From positions 1 to 64,000 of the forward strand of contig DASSEX010000052.1 in NCBI GenBank assembly GCA_035695045.1: a stretch of 64,000 nucleotides of DNA, written 5' to 3'. Under the pieces are notes generated by a model, which saw only the letters and a list, made by a program, of their open reading frames with translations, was not told the DNA's origin and searched no databases. How positions within the stretch are numbered: the first letter of the stretch is position 1; the number at the start of each line of letters is the position of its first letter. The position numbers were made by a program, and so were the translations under genes. The DNA is from DASSKP01 sp035695045. Lineage in GTDB: Bacteria > Actinomycetota > Actinomycetes > JAFAQI01. Of this stretch, positions 1 to 6,170 are shown in pieces.

Positions 1-1221
1 GTCGGACCACCTGATTGGGTTCACGTCCCGGTGTCACCCGATGACACGCTCCCGTGTGTCTCCTTCGGCGCGTTTCTCATCGGAGGCACGCCACCCATCG
101 CACTGCTGCTCCGCGGCCCAGACCCGCAGACAGGCAACGCCTTCGTGCAGCTCGAGCTGATCACCGCCGACGCGGACGTCGCCCGAGACCTATTCGCCGA
201 ACTGCGGCGGCTCGCAATCGAGCTCTCCCCCGTTCGCGGGCAGATCGTGACGCTCGCGCCGCCGGACCGACCCGGCGGGAGCCCGATCGCGTTTCTGCGT
301 CGCCCACGTCTGGAACGCGACCGGCTGGTGCTGCCCGAGGACTCGCTTGCGGCCGTCGAGCGCCAGGTGCTCGAAGTGGCCGAACTACGGGACCGGTTGC
401 GCGGCGCCGGCCAGCACCTCAAGCGAGGTCTCCTCCTCTACGGCCCGCCGGGAACCGGGAAAACGCACACGGTCCGCTACCTCCTCGGACGACTCGAGGG
501 AGCCACCGCCGTCGTACTTTCCGGCGTCGCTCTCCACCAGGTCTCGGCGGCGTGCGAGCTCGCCAAGCGCCACCAGCCGTCGGTGGTGATTCTCGAGGAC
601 GTCGATCTTGTCGCGGGCGACCGCAGTTTCGGACCGCCAGGCAGCAACCCGCTGCTGTTCGAGGTCCTCAACCAGCTCGACGGTCTCGGTGATGACGTCG
701 ATGTCGTGTTCATCCTCACCACAAACCGTGTCGAGGTGCTCGAGCGGGCGCTCGCCGAGCGACCCGGACGCGTCGATGAGGCTGTCGAGATCGGCGCGCC
801 GGACGCCGCAGGTCGCGAGCGACTGCTGCGGCTCTACGGCGCCGACAGCGGCCTCGGCGACCTCGAATTGGCGGCCACGGTGGAGGCGACGGAAGGGCTG
901 ACTGCCACTTTCTTGCGAGAGCTGACTCGCCGCGTCGTCATCGCCGCGACAATGGCTCGCCCCGATGAGACACCGATCCGTGTCCAGCAGGCGGATCTTG
1001 ACGCGGCTGTGGCGCAACTGCAGACCAGTCGTGCGCAACTCACACGGGCGCTGCTCGGCGAGGAGCGTGGAATCACCGAGCCCCCCGGTCCCTACGTCGA
1101 GCACGGCTTCGTTGGTCTGAGCATGCGCCGACACGGTTTCGCCCGACCCGGTCTCGTCCACATGGCCGAGGACGCAGGACCGACGACCGTTCCACCTGGT
1201 TGGGACAGCGACGACGGATGA
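1..1221 (+). CDS. AAA+ ATPase, 5' end cut by the window edge
   Basis: A single AAA+ ATPase module. The reading frame is open to base 1 without a stop and the residues before the first visible GTG (base 31) look coding, so the gene probably starts upstream. Counting from that GTG, Walker A (GPPGTGKT) is at residues 138-145, Walker B (VVILEDVD) at about 185-192, and a sensor-1-like TTNR follows near 235. The order matches the FtsH/CDC48-type AAA fold. No protease or membrane segment follows; the last 60 residues look like a free tail. The N-terminal 120 residues are unassigned. It probably remodels a protein or complex; the substrate is unknown. Confidence 0.8.
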   Translation, partial: VGPPDWVHVPVSPDDTLPCVSFGAFLIGGTPPIALLLRGPDPQTGNAFVQLELITADADVARDLFAELRRLAIELSPVRGQIVTLAPPDRPGGSPIAFLRRPRLERDRLVLPEDSLAAVERQVLEVAELRDRLRGAGQHLKRGLLLYGPPGTGKTHTVRYLLGRLEGATAVVLSGVALHQVSAACELAKRHQPSVVILEDVDLVAGDRSFGPPGSNPLLFEVLNQLDGLGDDVDVVFILTTNRVEVLERALAERPGRVDEAVEIGAPDAAGRERLLRLYGADSGLGDLELAATVEATEGLTATFLRELTRRVVIAATMARPDETPIRVQQADLDAAVAQLQTSRAQLTRALLGEERGITEPPGPYVEHGFVGLSMRRHGFARPGLVHMAEDAGPTTVPPGWDSDDG

Positions 1222-1234
1222 CGCCGGAGGCTAC

Positions 1235-1699
1235 CTATCCTCCGGACTCCCGGGCCTGCGCCAGTAGTGCTGTCAGCTTGGGGTCGAAGTGACTGCACGA
1301 GTCACGAGGGATGTCGACCAGAATCTGCGTCGCGGGCGTCTTGGCCAGGATGGTCTGGTCGACGTCTGCGTACGCGGCGCAGGGCATGCCGGAGCGATAG
1401 CGGTCGCCCGGGGTCGCCAAGCCGACGATGATCGGTTCGAACAGACGGGACGCCGGAGTGATCTCCACGGGCTTCGTGCCCTTTGGCCAGATCGGGCACA
1501 GGAGCAGTTGCGTGACCTCGGCGCGATCGACCTGGACCGCCTGTTGCTTGCGAGCGGCGCACGTGAACGAGGAGGCGACGAAGCCACGAACGTGGTTGCT
1601 CGGCGAGTAGGTGTGTACGTCTGCGCCACCGGCGCCGCAGGCACCGAGCAGGGCGGCAGCGGCAACCGTGCTCAAGACTGACCGGGGGCATGTCGCCAC
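1235..1699 (-). CDS. putative secreted lipoprotein, unknown function
   Basis: A 154-residue protein read from a GTG at 1699. From this start there is a short hydrophobic N-terminus ending in a lipobox-like LLGAC, so I infer a lipid-anchored exported protein. A GGAG ribosome-binding site lies 12 bases upstream. The frame stays open further upstream, but the added residues are polar and would bury the signal peptide, so I reject the longer start. The mature part has several cysteines (TCAAR, LLCP, MPCA, DSCSH) that could form disulfides. I recognise no family. It converges with the AAA ATPase gene, 13 bp away. Confidence 0.5.
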   Translation of the reverse strand: MATCPRSVLSTVAAAALLGACGAGGADVHTYSPSNHVRGFVASSFTCAARKQQAVQVDRAEVTQLLLCPIWPKGTKPVEITPASRLFEPIIVGLATPGDRYRSGMPCAAYADVDQTILAKTPATQILVDIPRDSCSHFDPKLTALLAQARESGG

Positions 1700-1900
1700 C
1701 TCAGTATGACGCTCCGGCACGGCGGCTGGTTTCACCGCGCTCTGCCGCCACGATGGCCCGCACGAGCGGGCGTCAGAACTGTCGCTACTGCTCGCGTCTG
1801 CGGCGACCTGCCACGCAATGAAGCGGCACCTCCTCGTGTTCGCCAAAGGTGTCCTTGGCGCAACGAGCTCACGGCGTGCACTCGCTGTAACGTCCGCGGC

Positions 1901-2377
1901 GTGCCGGTGGTCGTTGCCCTCATCGCGGTTGGGTTTCCGCTCGCGTTGGGAACCCTGGGTACGGCGTTCGTGTACTCACAGGCGCGTTACGGCGCGGCGG
2001 TGATGGCGGCTGCTGCGATTTGGGTCTTCTTCGCGGCGATAACGGCGTGCGTGTTCTTCGAACTCGGTCGCCGTGCGCGGCGCCGCCGGCGCAACCCATG
2101 GCAATGGTTTCCAGCGTCGCTCCTCATCGTCGCGGCACTCGCGGTCATCTTCTTCCCAAACCGGCCACTCTCGCACGCGGAGCGGACCGCCTGCCGCCGC
2201 GGCAATGCCGTCCTCCAAGTCCTGAGCAGCGACCCCCACGACGCCGAAGCGCGCGTCCTCATCCGAACCCTGCGGCCAACGCCGGATCTGCGCCCGCCGA
2301 TCCGGGCTGCGGTTACGGAAGCGCGCACCGCCGACCCCAAGCGTGCTCTCGCTGATCTGCGCGCCGCGTGTGTATAG
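1901..2377 (+). CDS. small membrane protein, unknown
   Basis: A 158-residue protein from a GTG at 1901. Three hydrophobic segments are visible, at about residues 2-24, 31-52 and 66-82. An arginine-rich loop (GRRARRRRR) lies between the second and third and suggests a cytoplasmic face. The C-terminal 70 residues are soluble. The frame can be extended upstream to 1706, but that part is arginine/proline-rich and overlaps the divergent lipoprotein gene, so the shorter start is preferred. No family recognised. Confidence 0.45.
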   Translation: MPVVVALIAVGFPLALGTLGTAFVYSQARYGAAVMAAAAIWVFFAAITACVFFELGRRARRRRRNPWQWFPASLLIVAALAVIFFPNRPLSHAERTACRRGNAVLQVLSSDPHDAEARVLIRTLRPTPDLRPPIRAAVTEARTADPKRALADLRAACV

Positions 2378-2595
2378 CGCTTTCCTGGAAGGCGGCCTCC
2401 GACCCGGTGACCGACCCTTCTCCACCCGCCGTCGGGAACTCTGGCGAGGGACGATAGCGCCGGTGTCGAAGCGGCAATTCACACGACGCGCGGCGACGGG
2501 TAACGGCAGTTCCACGCTGATCGCCATGCCGGTGAGCAAGGAGCCTCTAAGTCGCATCTGCCGCTCTTGGCGACAGGCGGCTGACAGTCGCTAGT

Positions 2596-2669
2596 CGATC
2601 TTGGTTTCAGTCCGCATTCAGTCCGCATGATCTTGGTCAGTCCGCAGAAAGTCCGCGAAATTGCGGACT
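2596..2669. repeat. cluster of AGTCCGC repeats ending in a palindrome
   Basis: In the 367-bp gap 2378-2744 the only structure I see is this cluster. CAGTCCGCA occurs at 2608-2616, 2619-2627 and 2638-2646, and AAGTCCGCG at 2649-2657. GATCTTGGT precedes the first and third copies, so a larger unit is partly duplicated. The last copy forms a perfect inverted repeat: AGTCCGC at 2650-2656 and GCGGACT at 2663-2669, separated by GAAATT. The local base composition is more AT-rich than its surroundings. It could be a protein-binding array or a relic of an integration site. No integrase gene lies nearby. The rest of the gap holds nothing I can identify. Confidence 0.55.
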
Positions 2670-2744
2670 ACAGCGGTGTCATACGGTCACTAGCGGATCA
2701 AGCAAAAGCCCAGGTCAGAAGGCAGATTCGGCCGGATCGAGCGG

Positions 2745-4193
2745 TCAGGAATGACCCAGGTAGAGGAAGCCGTAGGCCTCGTCGCGGAAGGTGATACCGG
2801 CGTCTCGCAATGGCTGGTCCCAGTCGCCGACGCACGAGGGGTCAGCGCCTTCCGACCCGTGGTCGGACGTCAGCAGGAACGTCGTCGACGACAGCGCGCC
2901 GATCCGCTCGAGATGGTCGAGGAAGACGCCGAGGCGCTTGTCGGCATCGCGCATCGAGTTGTGAGCGACGTCCGAGTGCGGGCCACCGGCGTGGTGGCCG
3001 GTGTCGGTGAGCAGCGTGTTCCACCACATCAGCCGAGGCGCCTCGGCCGTGCTGGGCCACAGCGACAGGACCTGCTCGAGCCCGATCGCGTCGACCGATG
3101 AGGACCAGGCGTAGTCCTTGTCGTCGAGCACGTGGTCCTTCGTCGAGTGCTCGTCCTCGAGGGGGTCGGGCAGCAGGGAGTTCATCGACTTCGCGCCATC
3201 GCTCGACCCGCCCGCCCGCACGAGCTCGAACGTCGAGTAGTCGGCGCCGGTGTCGACCGGCTCGTTGACGGAGGCCGTCGAGCCGTCCACCCGCTCGAAC
3301 ACGGTGCGGATCCCGGGCTCGAGCCATTCGCTCCAACGGTGCCACGTCGCAGCATCGTTGGTCAGCACCTGGGCGGCGGTCCGCCGGTCGAAGTAGGCGT
3401 TGTTCACGATGCCGTGCCGGCCGGGCCCGACACCCGTCAGCGCGGACGTGTGGTTGACCAGCGTGACGCTCGGGAACTCGGCGATCGACCCGCCACTGAA
3501 GGCACATCCCTGCTGCAGCAGCCGCGCGACGTTGGGCAGATCTCCCGAGCGGGCCAGCGCATAGAGCGAGTTGGAGTTGCACCCGTCCCAGAGCAGGCCG
3601 ACGACGTGCCGCGTCTCGTTGGGTGCCAGTACGTCGACAAGCGCCGCACCGTCCATGTCGGACAGCGCGCCCAGCGGAACGCCTGCCAGCCACGCCAGCG
3701 TCGGTGCGACGTCGACGACGCGAGCCGACAGCGGCAACAGACCGCGGCCGGTCACTCCCGCGCCGGCGAGGACAAGCGGCGCTCGCGACTGCACGACCGA
3801 CAACGATCCGTGCTCACCGAGATGGCCCCCCTTCTCCGGCCAGTGGTGCCTGCCGGTGTGCACGACGGCCACGTCGGGCGCTGCCTCGGCGGCGAACAAG
3901 CCGGACAGCCGCGCGAAGGCGTGCGGGTAGGAGTTGACCTCGTTGCTCGGCGAGCGGTCGGCGAGCTCCGACGTCAGCGGCGTGAACGCGAGCGGCTCCT
4001 GCGACGCGACCGGGTCACGGCCGTGCAGCACCTCCGTGCCCTCGGCGGTCAGCCGCGACGAACCGGCGCTGTTGGCGACGTACACGGCGTCGCCGTCGGG
4101 CCACGCGACGAGGTCGACGACGTGCGACAGCGACGCATCACACAACACCTCGACGGCGCCTTCACGCATCGCGAGATCAACGGTCACCGTCAT
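2745..4193 (-). CDS. alkaline-phosphatase-superfamily phosphodiesterase with permuted domain order
   Basis: A 482-residue metal-dependent phosphodiesterase/nucleotide pyrophosphatase-like protein. Superfamily motifs are visible: a first-metal aspartate in LLWDGCN (D203), a nucleophile candidate in FPSVT (T244), GPGRHGI (about 257-262), TDTGHHAG (D397, H401) and SDHG (D444, H445). The elements that normally come last in this fold, GEHGS (H128) and the stretch from RAPLVLAGAG to VDVAPTL and DGAAL, instead occupy residues 125-190, before the nucleophile. The protein ends soon after SDHG. This looks like a circular permutation. No signal peptide is seen. The start ATG at 4193 is followed by a normal-looking N-terminus. 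The substrate is unknown. Confidence 0.75.
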   Translation of the reverse strand: MTVTVDLAMREGAVEVLCDASLSHVVDLVAWPDGDAVYVANSAGSSRLTAEGTEVLHGRDPVASQEPLAFTPLTSELADRSPSNEVNSYPHAFARLSGLFAAEAAPDVAVVHTGRHHWPEKGGHLGEHGSLSVVQSRAPLVLAGAGVTGRGLLPLSARVVDVAPTLAWLAGVPLGALSDMDGAALVDVLAPNETRHVVGLLWDGCNSNSLYALARSGDLPNVARLLQQGCAFSGGSIAEFPSVTLVNHTSALTGVGPGRHGIVNNAYFDRRTAAQVLTNDAATWHRWSEWLEPGIRTVFERVDGSTASVNEPVDTGADYSTFELVRAGGSSDGAKSMNSLLPDPLEDEHSTKDHVLDDKDYAWSSSVDAIGLEQVLSLWPSTAEAPRLMWWNTLLTDTGHHAGGPHSDVAHNSMRDADKRLGVFLDHLERIGALSSTTFLLTSDHGSEGADPSCVGDWDQPLRDAGITFRDEAYGFLYLGHS

Positions 4194-4214
4194 GCGGCGA
4201 CCCTAGACGACATG

Positions 4215-4254
4215 CGAACGCCCCGTAGACCTCACGGGATCTACGGGGCGTTCG
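4215..4254 (-). terminator. 15-bp perfect hairpin ending the whiB7 operon
   Basis: Inverted repeat with arms 4215-4229 and 4240-4254 (CGAACGCCCCGTAGA and its complement) around a 10-base loop. It lies just past the stop codon of the small protein gene at 4267 on the minus strand and before the start of the phosphodiesterase gene. No strong U-tract follows, as is common for actinobacterial terminators. Confidence 0.75.
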
Positions 4255-4266
4255 TTCTCGCCGGCA

Positions 4267-4446
4267 CTAGAGGCTGGCGAGGAGGGTACGAGCCCGGCGG
4301 GATGCGGACTCGGCCCGGCGCTGCAGCCGACGAGCGGCGGCGAGCCGGCGAGCGGCAACGACCTGGCGCTGTCGCTCTTCGTGAACGGCGCGCTGGCGCC
4401 GGTCGGTCTGTCGCTCGAGTGCGAGCGATTCGTTGAGCAGCAACAT
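4267..4446 (-). CDS. small basic helical protein downstream of whiB7
   Basis: A 59-residue, arginine/alanine-rich protein beginning MLLLNESLALERQ and predicted to be almost entirely helical. A GGAGA ribosome-binding site at 4454-4458 fixes the start at 4446; the longer open frame is rejected. It follows whiB7 by 80 bp on the same strand, and the strong hairpin at 4215-4254 lies after it, so the two are probably co-transcribed. From memory, similar short basic proteins occur in other actinobacteria, but their function is unknown. Confidence 0.6.
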   Translation of the reverse strand: MLLLNESLALERQTDRRQRAVHEERQRQVVAARRLAAARRLQRRAESASRRARTLLASL

Positions 4447-4526
4447 GGCGGTTTCTCCTGAAAGACGTGTGTTTGCGTTGCGCAGCTGAGCGTTCGTTAG
4501 CGGCGTCGTGCTGAAGTAGCCGGCGG

Positions 4527-4799
4527 TCACGCGGCGATCTCGTTCTTGCGCGGGCGTCCCCGTGGCCGCTTGCGCGGCACGACGACTCCCTGCAGGACCA
4601 GCTCGCCACCCCAGACGCCCCATGGCTCCCGGCGCTCGAGCGCGTCGGCGAGACAGGTGGAGCGGATCGGGCAGTCGATGCAGAGCGCCTTGGCGCGCTC
4701 GACGTCGACCGGCGACTCGGCGAAGAAGAGGTCGGGATCGACCAGGTGGCAGGGCAACGCCTGCTCCCGGTCAGCCTCGACCACTGCGGTGAGGGACAT
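4527..4799 (-). CDS. whiB7: WhiB7-type iron-sulfur transcription factor
   Basis: A 90-residue WhiB-like protein. It has the four cluster-binding cysteines (C in LPCHLV, then CIDC and STC), the GVWGG turn, and a C-terminal AT-hook PRGRPRK that marks the WhiB7 branch. WhiB7 binds the housekeeping sigma factor and AT-rich DNA beside the -35 box, and activates intrinsic antibiotic-resistance genes including its own. The start is fixed by an AAGGAGGT ribosome-binding site just upstream of 4799. The position next to uvrD2 and mrx1 matches the mycobacterial whiB7 locus. A long leader with an upstream ORF and an attenuator precedes it. Confidence 0.93.
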   Translation of the reverse strand: MSLTAVVEADREQALPCHLVDPDLFFAESPVDVERAKALCIDCPIRSTCLADALERREPWGVWGGELVLQGVVVPRKRPRGRPRKNEIAA

Positions 4800-4843
4800 C
4801 GGCTCCACCTCCTTGTGGTGTCGACGGGCTTCGGGATCGGATC

Positions 4844-4887
4844 GGACAAACAGAAAGGCCGCGGACCCTGTTCGGGTGCCGCGGCCT
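4844..4887 (-). terminator. attenuator hairpin in the whiB7 leader
   Basis: Between the upstream ORF and whiB7, arms AGGCCGCGG (4856-4864) and CCGCGGCCT (4879-4887) form a perfect 9-bp stem. It is extended by ACCC/GGGT around one bulged base, leaving a 5-base loop. In the direction of transcription it is followed by TTTCTGTTTG, so it has the form of an intrinsic terminator. It ends about 45 bp before the whiB7 start, so it would stop transcription before the gene unless read through. Leader attenuation of whiB7 genes is established in mycobacteria and Streptomyces; this site fits that scheme. Confidence 0.8.
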
Positions 4888-4911
4888 GGAGTTCGCCGGT
4901 CTTGTGATGGT

Positions 4912-5097
4912 TCAGACCGGTGGGCTCCAGGCGGATGCGCCACCCTGGGCGTCATTGCGCGTGACGGAGGCCTTGTACGCCGTCGCACCGCTGCGCTTGG
5001 CAGCGGCGGCAGCGAACGGCACGAGGCCGTGCGCCATCGGCGAGAGCTCGACGGCGGGCATGCCGCAACGCGTGGCGGCCACAGTGATCTCAGACAC
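4912..5097 (-). CDS. upstream ORF in the whiB7 leader (61 residues)
   Basis: A 61-codon ORF starting at GTG 5097 with a near-perfect AAGGAGGT ribosome-binding site, so it is surely translated. It lies between the predicted whiB7 promoter and the attenuator and stops 25 bases before the hairpin. The peptide starts MSEITVAATRCGMPAVEL and has no recognisable domain. Its position suggests a leader peptide: translation or stalling here could decide whether the attenuator forms. It may also be a functional small protein. Regulation by stalling is inferred from whiB7 systems elsewhere. Confidence 0.75.
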   Translation of the reverse strand: MSEITVAATRCGMPAVELSPMAHGLVPFAAAAAKRSGATAYKASVTRNDAQGGASAWSPPV

Positions 5098-5138
5098 TGG
5101 GCACCTCCTTCACGCGTTGGCGAAACCGTTCGCGGGCG

Positions 5139-5177
5139 ACCATAGCGCGGCCGTGAGACCGAAGCAACGAATTATTT
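5139..5177 (-). promoter_or_regulatory. predicted autoregulated whiB7 promoter
   Basis: On the minus strand a -35 TTGCTT (5162-5167) and a -10 TATGGT (5139-5144) are separated by exactly 17 bp. An AT-rich AAATAATT (5170-5177) lies immediately upstream of the -35 in otherwise GC-rich DNA. WhiB7 is known to act at AT-rich DNA next to the -35 element, so this arrangement predicts self-activation. The leader would be about 330 nt long. The metallopeptidase gene starts divergently only 10 bp beyond the AT-rich box. Confidence 0.7.
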
Positions 5178-5187
5178 CCGGTGCGTC

Positions 5188-6093
5188 ATGGGCAAGAGCA
5201 ACAACATGCGCTTGGGCGGACCGGTCGACACGTCGCAGATCGAGGACAGGCGAGGCGGAGGCGGGCGCGGCCTCGCGGTCGGCGGCGGAGGGCTCGGCGT
5301 CGTCGGCCTGATCCTCGCTCTCGTCTTCGGGCTGACCGGTGGCGGCGGGGGCGGAGGAGGGAGCAGCGACCTCAACCAGATCCTCCGCCAGCTGCAGCCG
5401 GACGCCGGCGCCGCGCAGGGTGACGCGCAGCCGCTCGACTGCTCGCAGGGGGCGTCGGAGTCGACCGCGTGCTTCGTCACGGCCGTCGTCAACGACGTAC
5501 AGGCGACGTGGACGAGGATCTTCCAGCAGCAGGGCCGCCGTTACCGGGACACCAAGCTGGTCCTCTACACGCAGGCGACGCCGACGCAAGGCTGCGGCGA
5601 GGCGAACTCAGCGGTCGGTCCCTTCTACTGCCCCGGCGACGAGAAGGTCTATCTCGACCTCGGCTTCTTCCAGGAGCTGCGCGACCGCTTCGGCGCACCC
5701 GGCGACTTCGCGCAGGCCTACGTCATCGCGCACGAGTTCGGCCATCACGTGCAGGACCTGCTCGGGACGATGCAGAAGGTCGACCGGGTCAGGCAGAGCG
5801 ACCGCTCACAGGACAACCCACTGTCGGTGCGGCTGGAGCTGCAGGCCGACTGTTACGCCGGCGTCTGGGCGCACGAGAGCTCGGTCCAGCCCGACCCGCA
5901 CGACTTCACGGAGGCACTCGACGCGGCCGCTGCCGTCGGCGACGACCGGCTGCAGAAGCAGGCCGGTCAGCGGGTCAACCAGGACACGTGGACCCACGGC
6001 AGCTCCGCCGAGCGAATGCACTGGTTCCAGACCGGCGCGAAGGCCGGCAACCTCGCCGACTGCAACACCTTCGCGCAGGGCGCGGTCCCGTAA
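5188..6093 (+). CDS. membrane-anchored neutral zinc metallopeptidase (YpfJ family)
   Basis: A 301-residue protein of the Zn_peptidase (YpfJ) family. The N-terminus (MGKSNNMRLGGPVDTSQIED) is followed by a glycine-rich hydrophobic segment at about residues 35-50 and a second glycine run, then an extracytoplasmic catalytic domain. The zinc site is HEFGHH at 182-187, with the distal ligand probably in ELQADCYAGVWAH. The family signature KVYLDLGFF is present. The physiological substrate is unknown. It is divergent from the whiB7 leader. Its stop is followed 15 bp later by a palindromic repeat. Confidence 0.88.
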   Translation: MGKSNNMRLGGPVDTSQIEDRRGGGGRGLAVGGGGLGVVGLILALVFGLTGGGGGGGGSSDLNQILRQLQPDAGAAQGDAQPLDCSQGASESTACFVTAVVNDVQATWTRIFQQQGRRYRDTKLVLYTQATPTQGCGEANSAVGPFYCPGDEKVYLDLGFFQELRDRFGAPGDFAQAYVIAHEFGHHVQDLLGTMQKVDRVRQSDRSQDNPLSVRLELQADCYAGVWAHESSVQPDPHDFTEALDAAAAVGDDRLQKQAGQRVNQDTWTHGSSAERMHWFQTGAKAGNLADCNTFAQGAVP

Positions 6094-6108
6094 GGGTCCG
6101 CCGCCGAT

Positions 6109-6170
6109 GTTGAGTGCGACGTAATCCCCCTAAACCGCACCCTCGACAGGGGGATTACGTCGCACTCAAC
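6109..6170. repeat. palindromic intergenic element, copy 1
   Basis: Perfect 23-bp arms at 6109-6131 and 6148-6170. The left arm reads GTTGAGTGCGACGTAAT and ends in a run of five C and a T; the right arm is its exact complement. The spacer is 16 bases. It lies between two convergent genes, and the TGA stop of uvrD2 (6166-6168) is inside the right arm. Three related copies occur at 18508, 30678 and 41955. Confidence 0.9.

Noticed and set aside
1706..1900. 65-codon extension of the membrane protein at 1901
   Set aside because: Arg/Pro-rich, overlaps the divergent lipoprotein gene, and a hydrophobic N-terminus begins naturally at GTG 1901.
2343..2594. 83-codon frame in the gap after the small membrane protein
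   Set aside because: Overlaps the preceding gene, lacks a ribosome-binding site and its sequence has no protein-like pattern.
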